From Megaustenia siamemsis (lineage: Eukaryota > Mollusca > Gastropoda > Stylommatophora > Ariophantidae), in contig JAVIAB010000008.1 of assembly GCA_032433765.1 (NCBI GenBank), positions 39,389,679-39,453,678 on the forward strand: a stretch of 64,000 nt of DNA, given 5' to 3'. The translations under genes and the position numbers were made by a program. A model generated the notes under the pieces. It had not been told where the DNA came from. It did not search any database and worked only from the letters and a program-made list of their open reading frames with translations. Shown here piece by piece: positions 21,081 to 32,627 of this stretch. Every line of letters starts with the position of its first letter. Within the stretch, counting starts at the first letter, position 1.

Positions 21081-24000
21081 ATGCATGCTTGTTGCACTTG
21101 CAGACAGCACTTCCATCATTGGTTGCAGAATCTTTAGTTGTTCCCTTTTTTCTGCGCCGGACATACTTTTGGTGCACGTGACAGCCGGTCTTAAGTCCTG
21201 ATTTACCCTTTGACCTATAACCGGAACTTGCAGGCTTCTCCTTGTGTTTGGTAGTATTTTCTCTGGACTTTTTATTTGATGGCTTCGCAAAATGATTTGT
21301 TTTTGTTGGGGATTTCCGTGTAAATAGCGATTTCATTGAAATTCGCAATCTTTTTCCTTTGAATGAAGCTTTCGACTTTGAAGGCCGTACCTGTGATACG
21401 TTGACAACTCCTGTGGGTAGTTTGTAGGTCCCTGATGACATCTTATGAAAAGCCTCGTCCCCTTCAATGACCTCATCGGACTCTGCGTTCTCTATAACCA
21501 CAAGAGGTCTCTCTCGGCTGTCAGAGTCATCGTCTCCGTGTTGATTATTATCGTTTTCCGCAAAAGCATCAACACACAAGTCTAGTCTAAGATGTTCGTC
21601 AGAAGCTTTGACATTCTCGTCCGAATCATTATCGAAATTGGTACTCACATTCTCATTTTGATTGCATTCATTATCATCCAGTAGTTTTTTACATTCTATC
21701 TGCTCTCGGCATTCAGTATTTTCAAAATTGACGCCGTAGATCTGTGTTTCGGCTACACTGTTTGGGGACACATTGGCGTCTTTTAGTCCCAGGGACTTGG
21801 GCTGCAAGCAGAGTTTGGAGACAAAACGAAGCATTTCAAAATTCTTGTTGTCTTCATCGGCACAAACGTAACCCTGGGTTAATCTTGCGTATGGTGTGTC
21901 ACTATCCATAAGAGGTTCCACAGACATGAACCTTTCAAATGAAGGTCGTTTAGGGGCAACAGTGGTGCAGGTGTTCACGTCGGAAATATTTTTCTGGTTA
22001 TCTCCGGAGAAAGAGTTAGTTCGTCTACTTCGTTTCATGGCTTTTGTCTTGGAGATATTTTCTCTTAAGTCAGACACCATCATTGAAAGTTCAGATCGCT
22101 TTTGATCCAAGCTGTCTGTTGGGGACAGCAGGCTGGCGTTCCTTTCGTCGCCCTTCATACTTGGGCTATTGAGCGCGCTTATGCAAGATCCATCGCTGTA
22201 GCATGTGGATGATAGCCCCATTGACGATCGCCTGCTGGGGTAACTTGTTTTAGTGTGTTGTTTCAGCCTTTCGATATCACCTGGCGGATACGCCAGCGTT
22301 GCATCACTGTCATCACTTTCATATTCTTCACAGTTATGCAAGTTACGATTTCCAGCTTTTGGTAAAAACGTAACTTGAATGTTTCCTCTGTTGTAAACAG
22401 CGTGTCCTTGCTGATATTTAAATCTACTTCCGGTAGAGTCTACGCTGCTGTTTTTGAAGTTAGCATTGTGTAAAGATCTGTTCGGGCAGTCCGTAGACAG
22501 CCTTGTTGGACTCTTGTTAGACGGGCTGTGAAGACTCGATGGCGATCTAAAGGGAGAAGATGATCGAGACACACTTGAAATGTGAGGCGGCCTTGGCAAA
22601 TCTGGACTGATGAAACAGGAGTGGGATGTGGCCGATGGTGACGCTGTTAACGGTGTTTTCTCACCTTTAGAGCTCAAAGACGATGGCGGGCTGACTGTGA
22701 TCTTCGGGATTGTCACTTTGACTGAATGAAGCTCTGGTTTGAGATCATCATGCGACTTGTGATCATCAGACTGGTACGATGAAGTCGTTGTCTGTACAAT
22801 AGAAGTCTTGATGTGAGGCAAGGCAGCTCTCAAACGCTTGAATGATGAATGGGAATTTGCCGATTGAATTAGATTCGCTTTATTATAAAGTCCCTTGGAT
22901 GTGCAAGATGTAGGGGGAGAACACTTCGTAATATTTGGTGGGGACCCATATTCAGGTTCGCCTGAAGAATGTCCTATTTGAATCGATAACGGAGTATTCA
23001 AAGTCAAAGTTGGCAGATACGACACTGAGGAAATACAGTTTGGCAGATTTGCCATTGTATAGACAGGACCAGGCCCCCGAGTCGTCATTTGATTAGAAAA
23101 GAGAAATAAGGGCGTTGCAACGGCAGCGGACGTTGTGGTTATGTAATATCTTTGATTATCAATTGAAGAGAAATTGATTGGATACTCTCTTAACGAACCT
23201 GTTGAAAGATTGGTAATTTGTGGTGCCTCAGAGATTGGGAAAAGATGAGGTATTTCGGAGCTGGAGTTTATTGTTGCTGATTCTTGCGTGCGTAAAGATA
23301 TGTCTTGGCTGATGATTTGTGAGTTAGGACACGGAATGTTCCACATCTTACTAGCCTTTCTCTCTTCATGCACGTCTGCTTCTACTTCTGTGATTTTTCT
23401 GATATCATCATCACTTTCTTGATGGATTCCATCATAGATCTCGGCACACAATTTCTGACGGCTTGGAAGTGAGTAGTCTAGCCCCATAAGATCTGTATCC
23501 TTTGTGATTTCTGTCTTCATGACAGTTGTAGATGCCATTTGTACCAAGCTGGTGGCATCATCCACATTCGTTGTTGTTTCTTCTTCGGGTGGAGGTGAGA
23601 CCAGCTCTTGTTTCACAAACCTTTCCTTCTCAGTTCTCAATGTATTTTCCTCTTGCTCAGTGTCTGGGAATTCCGACTTGATACTTCTGTTTAGATCGTA
23701 CAAAAGTGAACTGTTGTTTGGTCGTATTTCCTTTGATGTAAGTGAACTCCTAGGTGTATCCACCTTCTCATTTTGTTTCGTATTATCTTTCCTTATTGCA
23801 GTATCATCAAAACTGCCTCGACATCTACATCTGCAGTTGCAGCAGCGTTTAATCCGCTTTGCGCTGTAAGGCGTATCTCTTGATGTCAGTCTCCTGCCTT
23901 TAACACTACAACGCCTACGGATCGCCCATCGATTTAATTTACGATTTGCAGCACAACGAATGACGCTGATGTCAGTTCTACTCTTTCTCGGAAGCTGCTT

Positions 24001-27000
24001 TATCGCTGGTGACCAAAGCTCACTGCTGACACTGGTGGCTAGCTGGAACACGTCAGACTCAAATACATTCCGGTATCTACTTGGTGACGCATCACCGATG
24101 CTCGTTTGGTTGTTCTGTTCTACCTTTTCAGGTAGAACTATCTCCTGTTCCTGGTACGATTCAGGCTTGAAATTTAAACAAATTCCATATTTATTATTTG
24201 AGTGTCTAATACTCTCTTGTCGGATTGCCAAACTTGGTGATTTTGTATTTGAGTTTTCTGGTCCCCGATTTCCAGGAATCTTTAAGCTGTCGGTTTTCTT
24301 GGAATGTAAACCACTTCTCGAGAAATGCTTCCGGATATTATCAACAACTCGGGACGCTTTCTTCTGACTCTTTTGCGGATATTTTCGCAATTTGTTTTGG
24401 ATTCCTTTTTAGTAAGAGACCTTGACATACTTTTACTTCTAAAAGCGATATTTTCCGCGCTCTGATTATTTTGGCATGCATGGATCAAGGCCGCTGACAG
24501 GGATTTAATACGAGGATCAACAAGATCGTAGTCCAGATCGGATTTCATGGTTTGTGTGTCAGAATCACATTGAAATTCTGCTTTCTCTGATATACCTGTC
24601 TTCCTTTTTGAGACAAATGTAAGCTTATCACAAAATTGTCCAACATTGCTGACGTCAGCTTCTAGAACGCTATCACTGTCTTTTTGATAAATGTCATCTG
24701 TGTTTTCATCTTCATCATTATCGTATCTCGTACCACGCTTTGACATTTTCCCATGTTTTCTACCTTGGAGATGGCGGGATTTTCGTTTGGCTTTATTAGG
24801 AAAGAGGCTTTCCTCAGCACCATTGTTGTCGAAGAAACGGCTGTTTGAGTCACTTTTATACGTGAAAGCTGCAGCTGAACTACCAGATTCACCGAACTTT
24901 GTTTTTGTTTTATTACCTCGCTTATTAGAAACTTTCTTGTACGTAAAGCGCAGCTTTCCAGAGGTTGTGGCGTTGTCTTCAGAATTATACTCTGAATAGG
25001 CACTCCACTCTCCACTTGAGACTTCGTTGTCTGTGATTTGTTCGTTGTCGTCACTGTTTGAATAACTTGAGAACACCTGAGGGCTGGAGCTTTTCCCTAA
25101 CATACTCCGCATTGAGTAGAGTTCAATAATAGGAGATGGGAGACGGTCTAAAAGAACCACAGGGGATTTTCTTCCATTGGTATCGTCAGGGGAATAGCTG
25201 CAACAAATGGGCGGTGATGATTTGGGTCGATCGAGTGCTGGGCTTAAAACAAAACTTTCATGGCACTGCTTTGTTTGAGCGGCTGCTTCTCTCTCCGAGG
25301 CTTCTGGATGCATAGTTTCCTGGTTGAGATATACTGGTGCGTGCTGCGGAATGTCAGCAATATCGCAAGTTGAAGGCACTGTCAAAGATAAAGGTGGAGC
25401 ACTTTCAGATCTTCCAGAATGACAGTCCTCATCAGTAATGTCAGATAATTGACCAGAGATATCAGATTCAGATTTACGAAGTACTAGCCTTTTAGACGAA
25501 CATGAAACCGTACCAGAATGCGCTCTGTATATCATTCTGATTCCATTTGATTTCGCGAATTCTGTTGATTCCTGGGCTGATTTTCTTCCTCCTGCACATT
25601 TAACATGCGTATCTAAAATGCACGACACGTTCTGACATTTGCATATAACAGAATCGGAGCAGTCTGTACACTGTGAACAATTGATCTTTATTTCCTGATT
25701 ACTGTTTCTTTTATGGAGATACGATTGCTCCTTTTTGCGTTCTGTGATTTTAACGATAAAGGACTGGTCTGTATTTTTTAATTGGGGTGCGTTTTCTTCG
25801 AACTCTTTGTGTTGTGCTGAAGTATTACTGTCTTCTGGACAATTATTAACAGATGCAGATGTTTCTTCGTTGGCGTTGTCACCAGAAATATGTTCCTTCA
25901 TTAAGCGATCAGTAAGTCCGGAACTAGAGCTAATGCTGTCTGGCGGACTTGTTTCTTTAAAAACGTTTTCTCCCCTAAAACTATTTTGCTCATTATTGTC
26001 TGTCAATATTTCTTTCTCCGTGCCTTGTCTTCCATCTTTCTTGCAATCGCCATCTTTTATTCTCTTTTCTATGGAAACAACTTTCTCAATTATGGATAAC
26101 CTTTTGACCTTGCTACTGTTTCCACCATCCACTGAGCATGTGTGGCTACTGTTGCTGCCAGTCTCCACCGCAACAATTGGTTGGGGCACATTCGAGGACA
26201 CTGGTAGGGTCAGTATTTCTGTTTCTTGTCGCTTACTATTATCTTGATCTGCTGACACATCACACTTACAACTCTTTTCGTTTTTTCCATTGTGCAGACT
26301 GTATCCTTGTGCACTTTTACATTTCATAACGATGAGTTTAGGAATGTCAAGTTGGGATTTAACCGACTTTTCTTTCAGGATCTGCTGTGACTTTTCCGTG
26401 GACCGTCTCCTAAACGTCACTTTAAGACCACGAGTTTCACAACTCTCTACTGGCTCATATTCTTCCGGAGGATTGGCCAGGAAATTGGCGCTATTGGTTG
26501 CTTTGTACCCGGGAGAGTCAGTTGTAGACGAGCTGTTTTTGAATCCTGAAATACTTGACGCATCTTCTGAGCGCTTGAATGTCCCTGGCTCAGTGTGGCT
26601 TGGCGATAATTTTGAAGAATCACTTCCATTTTGCTCATTGTCTACAGACTTTTTAAAACTTCCCTTCCTTGGCCGATTTACCTTGTTACCGTTTGTTTCT
26701 TTTATTGTTTTAACACAAGGAGCAGGTCGCGGCCATGTTTCTAAGTTATCTCCCACATTTTCCTCCTTTTCAAGGCAATTTAAATCACTTTGACGATCAC
26801 ATATTTGCTTCCCAGGGCACACGCAATCATTATCGTCACTGGAGCCTTGTCTGTTGGTGCCCAGGGGTTGTTTGAAACAGGGTAGCGAGGGCGCCGAGTG
26901 CGCGCTGATGGTTATGTGTTCTATCTTCGATGACGTTGAGAGTACTTTTAACGGAACGTGCCACGATTGTTTCCTCTTCTTAGAGGCCGTTATCGAAAAG

Positions 27001-27062
27001 TCTATGGGTTCTTCCTGCATCTCGAACATATGATGTGTTTGAAGTTGTAACTTTTGCAACAT
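21078..27062 (-). CDS. giant coding exon of an unrecognised large protein
   Basis: Two long minus-strand frames, 27062-24282 and 24408-21078, together about 2,000 codons, form one huge exon. I do not recognise the family. The product looks intrinsically disordered: Ser/Thr/Asn-rich with Lys/Arg clusters. The N-terminus MLQKLQLQTHHMFEMQEEPI is followed by DFSITASKKRKQ, a basic patch that could be a nuclear signal. Cys-rich spots are CSQCTDCSDSVICKCQNVSC and CCNCRCRCRGS. A Ser-Pro-rich region (VSRSSSPFRSPSSLHSPSNK) lies mid-way in the second half, and the C-terminal end is basic (HQKYVRRRKKG) with CKCNKHAS. The start at 27062 is the first in-frame ATG; CTGCAG just before it is a possible splice acceptor, so the gene may have 5' non-coding exons. 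The exon ends at CAG|GTAGGTAAT. Nuclear, regulatory function is only a guess. Confidence 0.8.
24282..24408 (-). other. reading-frame break inside the giant exon
   Basis: The upstream frame runs to a stop at 24282 (ending SREVVYIPRKPTA) while the downstream frame opens right after a TAA at about 24409 and reads KSQKKASRVVDNIRKHFSRS. The downstream frame is offset by -1 relative to the upstream one. Both sides look coding far beyond the overlap, so a one-base indel (assembly error or real mutation) near an A-run is the simplest explanation. The overlap leaves no room for a normal intron. Confidence 0.75.
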
Positions 27063-27315
27063 TGCATTTCTGCAGACATTAATGTTCAAAGTATCTCACC
27101 TATTTACCCTCGGATGGCGTCTAGCTAAATATACATCCAATATTACACAACAAATAACGACCGATTCTGTGATGATTCGGATGACGTGATCAGCCTGTCA
27201 AACTAAATCTTCTAGGTTAGATTGATAGAACTGAAATAAGATGTCAGAAAATGCATCTGTGCGGGAAACGAGAAGGCGACTACAGACAACCAATAGAGTA
27301 ATTCTGTACGGTTGA

Positions 27316-27323
27316 TGACGTCA
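27316..27323. promoter_or_regulatory. perfect CRE (TGACGTCA)
   Basis: Full palindromic cAMP-response element about 250 bp upstream of the giant exon, with a variant TGACGTGA at 27182-27189. The location suits a promoter, but no TATA or initiator is evident and the first exon is not defined. Confidence 0.4.
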
Positions 27324-28260
27324 AGATGGTGCAATCTGTGAGGAAATAAAAATAAATACAATAAACGATTGAGGAAACAAGTACAATGTCTTTTGTGTTA
27401 TTTGCGAAAATTTTCTTGCGTTATACTCACCTTGGTTGATGAGAATAAAGAAAACAATAATAATAATAATTTTGGAGCTGTTGGTGAATATCTGCTAGTC
27501 TTGAGAGACGCTGAATTCAATGTTCATACCAGTCAGAGGCTGTTTTTGTTTCTTTTGTTGTACGCGCTTAGAATCGGTATCTAATCCGGACTTGATATCT
27601 CCTGCTTCAGTTCAATATTTATTTTCCGTCCACGGCATAATCTATAAGTATTTCCCATCTGCTTTGTCGCGTTTACATATAACTTTACAGTGTAACTCTG
27701 GTCATCTTTTCCATCTTTACGGTGTCTCACGTAAATGTGCATTTCTGTAATGGCTTTACCGTAGAGACGATATTGCAAAGAAATGTGAAGCGAACTAGCC
27801 TCGTTTTGTAAGAAATGTCACATCATAACATATATGAAGTGACCACAATGTGCGTCAAAACAGATTTTAATCCGGTGAGCAATTTTTGGAAAATCCTTGC
27901 TAGTACATCCGCTGTCACTGCCTAATCTTCTTCGGCGAGCTTTGCTTTAGCTATCAAGGCGTCTATGGTTCATGAATTGTTTCGGTAAACTTTCCCTTTC
28001 TGCCCTAAAAACAATCTGGCTAGATTTACTCGGGTGTTTGTGGCCTCCACAGTTTTCCAGGAATTGCTGATGACATATTTTGAGGGGTTCTATTTTTCCA
28101 ATAAGTGCCAATAATAAAGACCCATACCTTCAGTGCATACCGTGGGCACACATGTGCACATTAAAACTCAAGAACAATAGAATTGTGTAGAGACACCCAG
28201 CCACGTGAAAATTAGCCACAGACCTGCCTGGCGGCCCGCAGCTCTGTGTCGCAACAATTA
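27324..28260. other. upstream region of the large gene, no gene seen
   Basis: Unique sequence with several short unsupported frames. It may contain the promoter and 5' non-coding exons of the minus-strand gene. Confidence 0.4.
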
Positions 28261-28261
28261 G

Positions 28262-28312
28262 ACGCCACACACGCACGCACGCACGCACGCACACACACAC
28301 GCACGCACGCAC
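28262..28312. repeat. (ACGC)n microsatellite
   Basis: Tandem CACG/CACA units, about 50 bp. Confidence 0.9.
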
Positions 28313-28319
28313 TACAGAC

Positions 28320-28905
28320 TATCCTTTCTATATTTCACACAATGAAACACAAACTGCAGAGATAGACTCAAGATGCAACAAAGCTTGTCAAATCATTGGA
28401 AAGCTATCGCCACTATTGTCCAACAAGGAAATAACTCTGGAGGCAAAACGGGCACTCTAGATTACAATTTTCACTCCAACGTTGTGCTACCAATGCCAGA
28501 CCTGGACCCTAGATGCAAGAACAATAAGAAAAATAACCTCTACTGAGATAAAGTGTGTTCGACGAATGTCAGGAAACAAGCCTGAGAGATAAGATCCGAA
28601 ATGAAGAACTCATAGAGTTCCATAGAATATATAAAGAAATAACATATACACTGTTTTGACCATGCGACAAGGCAGAGAGATCAAAACACTACACAACGAG
28701 TCTTCAATAATCATTGCGAGAACACCAGACCCAAGGGCTGACCACGGAAACAATGGATTGACGGAATATTAGAAATACTAAGAAACATAACAGTAGAAGA
28801 GACGAACAGAAGAGCAAAAGACAGCAGATTATATCTCCCCTCGACGCTGAAAAACAAATGGGGAAGGAAAGAGGAAGAAGACATAATGAACGTACTCTTG
28901 TTAAA
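28320..28905 (+). mobile_element. decayed non-LTR element, C-terminal part
   Basis: Plus-strand reading with breaks gives CNKACQIIGKLSPLLSNKEI, LYNTIFTPTLCYQCQTWTL-like, IRKITSTEIKCVRRMSG and a tail with ARTPDPRADHG. The CQIIGKLSPL/YNSIFVPTLCY block is shared with the minus-strand fragment at 30857-30966, defining another LINE subfamily. Confidence 0.65.
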
Positions 28906-29139
28906 ATGTTGTAGCAATATCTTCATCTGCTTGGTGTTAGAATTGTTGAGGAAATGCAGGGTGTGCAGTGAGCTAGACGCATGGTAAAATTAGAGGCTTT
29001 CTTTAAAAAACATTTTGAAATAAATGACAAAAATAATCATAACTATAACAATAAGGAATAAATAACAAATGCACGACACCGTATGTCGACAATAAAGGGT
29101 GTTTATAAAGGGTGTTTATAAAGGGTGTTTATAAAGTCT

Positions 29140-29518
29140 CACTACACTTGGTATCTAGGTCAATTTGAAAAAAATGTTTATGACGTCATCACATTATGTG
29201 CTCAACAAAGTGCTTCTTTCCAGTAGCAATAAACTTATTCAACAAATTTCTAACCGTAATGCGATGAGGAGGTTGTTTATCAGGAAATCTTGCTATAAAT
29301 CTTTGAACAACTACCCGTGTGTATCGACCACCATTTCTAAACACTTGTTCAACCAGAAAAATTCGTTCTTCTCTTGATAACACCATTCTGCTTTTAGTGC
29401 AAAGAATTACTCCAGCAGACGACAGCCATTCACTGCACAATTGACAGTGGGAGCACATATTGTGATGACGTCATAAACATTTTTTTCAAATTGACCTAGA
29501 TACCAAGTGTAGTGAAAC
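29140..29518. mobile_element. MITE with ~60-bp terminal inverted repeats
   Basis: Begins TCTCACTACACTTGGTATCT and ends with the inverse ...ATACCAAGTGTAGTGAAACT; the ends match for about 63 bp with one or two mismatches. Each arm contains the CRE-like ATGTTTATGACGTCATCAC. The left end is preceded by three 13-bp direct copies of AAAGGGTGTTTAT at 29097-29138. The right end abuts a SINE A at its A-box region (CTCAGTGG). The interior encodes a mariner-type HTH fragment, so this is a deletion derivative of a mariner-like element. Confidence 0.8.
29189..29458 (-). pseudogene. HTH fragment of a mariner-like transposase
   Basis: 89 codons; from Met26 it reads MVLSREERIFLVEQVFRNGG then RFIARFPDKQPPHRITVRNL. 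This matches the N-terminal helix-turn-helix (DUF4817-like) found before Tc1/mariner-type transposases in invertebrates: a residue pattern of FLVE..F..G..Y and FP..PPHR. The catalytic DDE domain is absent and the frame ends inside the right-hand inverted repeat, so it cannot be an active transposase. Confidence 0.65.
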
Positions 29519-29745
29519 TCAGTGGTTAAGTGAACTGGGCTTCAAAGGGCAAGAGGCCGGGTTCGATCCTGATCGACGGCCTTTGGTTTCATCCAGCCTT
29601 AAATGGGTACCGAATTTTTTCTGGGAAAGTAAAGCAGCACGGGTGTACTCCAAAATGATGTGCCGAAGGTCTGTAAAAATTATGGTCATCAACACCATAT
29701 TCCCTATACGCCACTTGGCGTGACGGCGCACTTTACTTTACTTTT
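29519..29745 (+). mobile_element. SINE family A, 5' end replaced by the MITE junction
   Basis: ACTCAGTGGTTAAGTGAACT, GGTTCGATCCTGATCG (B box), TAAATGGGTACCGAATTTTT and ACGCCACTTGGCGTGACGGC. The usual first ~14 bp are missing where the MITE ends. Core partly deleted (GGGTGTACTCCAAAATGATG replaces a longer stretch). Confidence 0.85.
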
Positions 29746-29760
29746 ACCATTGAAGACACA

Positions 29761-30165
29761 GTCAGTATGTGACATACGTTAATGCTATGCACCATAATGT
29801 TCTAACTATACTGTTGCTATTATTATTAATATTCAAACTTGTCCCGGTATGAACTTGACTGGCGTGTTTTCTTTGTTGTATGCGAGGTGTCTAGCGTCTA
29901 ACGCTGTCGTATCAAATTTGTCTGTGACATCTTGCAAGGACCTTCTCGGTCTTCTCTATCTCGTCTACTGGGCACCATGACCTCCGTAACGATCTTCGTG
30001 AAATCGTTATGTTATTTATGCATTAAAATTATGATTTAAAAATGTATATTCTCTAGCTAGCGAATCTTTTTAATAATAACATTTCATGGGTTGCCACGCT
30101 GAAGCAGTACAGGTTTGTGGGTTGTTGGCGCAGGAGCAAAGCAAATTTGTCTGTTAGCGGGGAAA
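29761..30165. other. no gene; possible LINE debris at 29870-30005
   Basis: Mostly anonymous. At 29920-30000 the minus strand reads RSLQDVTDKFDTTALDARHL, which resembles post-RT LINE sequence, but it is too decayed to assign. Confidence 0.35.
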
Positions 30166-30174
30166 ATATAATCT

Positions 30175-30507
30175 TGGGGGCCTCGGTAGCCGAGTTGGAA
30201 AAACCACCCGACTAGATTACCGACGTTCGGACAACCCGTGTTCGATTCCCGCTGGGAGCAGTGTGAGTTGTACTCGTGGTTGAAAAAAAAAAAATACCCC
30301 CACGGTCGACCCAGCCGTTGGCAGAAATAGGTACCAGGGTGTTACCCTGGGAAGGTGAAGAATGTCGCCTCGTATCTGAATTTCGATGCTTGAGGCGACA
30401 CTATACAGAAATCTCCGAACATTTTCTGGATAGGCGGCTGAGCTCATATGGGTGGAAACTCGCGTGCTAAGACATCGGTTCAAGTCTCGTACTTTACCTT
30501 TACCTTT
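30175..30507 (+). mobile_element. SINE family B (tRNA-derived, internal A-run)
   Basis: Starts GGGCCTCGGTAGCCGAGTTG (A-box region), has CCCGTGTTCGATTCCCGCTG (B box), a poly-A run in the middle, GACCCAGCCGTTGGCAGAAA, CTGGGAAGGTGAAGAATG and a tail CTTTACCTTTACC. Short direct repeats ATATAATCT at 30166-30174 and 30508-30516 may be the TSD. A second copy is at 40002-40305. Confidence 0.85.
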
Positions 30508-30856
30508 ATATAATCTGCACTTCTTTTCGCCTCCGCTGCTGTTATGTTTCTTAGTGTTTCTAGCATTTCAGCAATCAATTTTTTTGCGTTTTCGATCCTT
30601 TGATCTTATGCTCTCGCATCGTTTGTTGAAGGTGCATTGTGTTATATTGTGATCTTTCTATTTTCTCACATATCCAACCATTTTATCTGTTGTTTTTTTC
30701 TATTTATTGAATGGCTGGAATTATTACTATTTTTTTTTCTCTGTTCTTCATTTTTAATTTTATCTGTCATGTTGCTTCCCTCTATGCGTGTAGCACATTT
30801 CATTTCGATGTTTTTATTTTTCTTTGTTCTTAAATCTAAGCGTCCAGGTCATTAAT

Positions 30857-30966
30857 AGCACAACGTTGGAACGAATATTGAGTTGTAGAGTGCTTGTATT
30901 GAATTAGGTGTTCTTTCCTTGATGGATTTCAGTGGTGACATTTGTCCGATGATCTGACAAGAATTA
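30857..30966 (-). mobile_element. short non-LTR fragment
   Basis: The minus strand reads CQIIGQMSPLKSIKERTPNS and IQALYNSIFVPTLCY, the same block as in the plus-strand element at 28320-28905. Confidence 0.6.
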
Positions 30967-30967
30967 A

Positions 30968-31218
30968 ATGCCAGGACGAACATGTGCCACAATACCTGCA
31001 TGGCAGCAAACGTAAAATTAATGAGGGCATGGATCTTCCCGATAGCAACATATGGTTGTTTATTATGGACAATCTCGTTGAACAGCAAGGAAGAAAATGA
31101 ATTCATTCGAAATAAAATGATACATAAAAATCCTTATGATACCGTGGATAATGAAAAAGAGCATTGAAGACAAATCAAACGATTCAAACATTTATAAGAA
31201 CTGGCTTATCTCTCTCTA

Positions 31219-31279
<61 letters not shown>

Positions 31280-32480
31280 TTCTCTGCGATCAAGACTCAA
31301 TCAGAGTAGGATTCCAGACTCTCACATGAAGTCAGCTGCCTGTTTAAGCGACTCGATTGCTCCATATAGTTTCTCTTCCAGGAGGTGGGTGTGGACCACA
31401 TTGCTCTTCTCAGGTCTGTGTACTGGGGGCAATCCTGTAGAACATGTTTTGTAGTCATATTGTCCAGTGTACAGTGGCATAGGCTGGTTGTACCTATTTT
31501 TAATTTGGTGAACATGTATGTGATTCCTCATTCTATTGTGGCCAGTGCGTAGGTGAAGTATGATGACTTGATCCCTCCTTGATAGTTGATGGTGTCCGTC
31601 CCTCTCGTTATGCTTTGGGTGTTCTCGTTTCCATTTTTCATGGTACTGACCTTTGAGGATGAATTTGGCGTCATCATAACTGAGCGGATGGTTCTCTTGT
31701 GGTAATCTCCCTCCTTCTTTAGTTAATTTGTCTGCGCGTTCGTTCCCGTGTATATTACAGTGTGATGGTATCCACTGAATTACTACTCTCTGGAAGTTAT
31801 TGCATAGTTGGTCCAGGGTTGTTCTCAAGTCATCTGGTTCATTGTTCTTGAGACTTTTTAGAGCTGATAGTACTGACAGTGCATCAGTCAGAATCACCAA
31901 TTTGTTGTGCATGTTATTGTTGTGTTGAGTAGCCAGTGTTGCAGCATCTCTGATGGCCTCAGTTTCTGCTTTAAAGTTGTTTGAGAATTTTCCATTTGCT
32001 TTTCCAGACTTGGTGATCTCGTCCTGGTTATTCGGCGTCAAGAACATACCACCCCCTCCATTTCTGGTGGCATTTGTAGCATTATGTGTATATATGGGAC
32101 CAAGAGTCCTGTGGGTAGGTATCGTGTATGTGTTTTTCTTCTACGTGTTTTCTTTCTGTGTCTGATTGGGTACCTTTTTTTCACAATTCATTTTAAGAAC
32201 TGGCTTATAAACATCATTCTACAAAGGGAATTAGATTACTATTACTACCTCAAAAGATACGCGGGCTGAAAAGAACAATAATGGATTGCATGGTTCCTGG
32301 GTGCCGCATCAGGAGCAGACCAAGAAGCAGATGGTTTTAAGACATCAAGGACACATTGAACACGACAACAGAAGAAGTGTGAGATGTGGCTAGACACAGA
32401 GATTCTATCAAACAGGTTCTGGCGAATGCAACGTTCTGCAAAGGATGTGCGACCTGATGATAATGATGATCTGACAAGCT
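30968..32480 (+). mobile_element. RTE-like element split by an RNase H LINE
   Basis: The left part (30968-31194) reads MAANVKLMRAWIFPIATYGC; the right part (32209-32480) reads a decayed tail ending ANATFCKGCAT-like and a GATGAT stretch. The two are separated by the 31210-32193 LINE and share the duplicated target TAAGAACTGGCTTAT. The tail matches 2575-2832. Confidence 0.7.
31210..32193 (-). mobile_element. RNase H-bearing LINE 3' end with 15-bp TSD
   Basis: The minus-strand frame 32047-31322 encodes an RNase H domain: FKAETEAIRDAATLATQHNN, LVILTDALSVLSAL and WIPSHCNIHGNERADKLTKE carry the second to fourth catalytic-motif regions. Downstream, after a frame shift, C-H-C residues in LCHCTLDNMTTKHVLQDCPQ resemble the usual terminal zinc-binding tail. 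The 3' end is ATCGCAGAG and then (GA)n (CT-run at 31211-31283 on the plus strand). TSDs TAAGAACTGGCTTAT at 31195-31209 and 32194-32208. RT and endonuclease are absent by 5' truncation. Confidence 0.9.
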
Positions 32481-32627
32481 TTGTCGCATCGTCTTTAAAT
32501 ATAAGGCTCTTGATAACGTTAGAGAAGAGCCTCTTCCTCCAATGTTTGATTAATGGAACAAGTTTAGCTCTCAGCCCCGGCAGTACAACAACATGACATT
32601 GGGATCAAGTATAAATGCTCTGAAGCT

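Noticed and set aside
20775..21290. 171-codon minus-strand frame overlapping the exon end
   Set aside because: It crosses the splice donor in another register and is hydrophobic intron sequence at its end.
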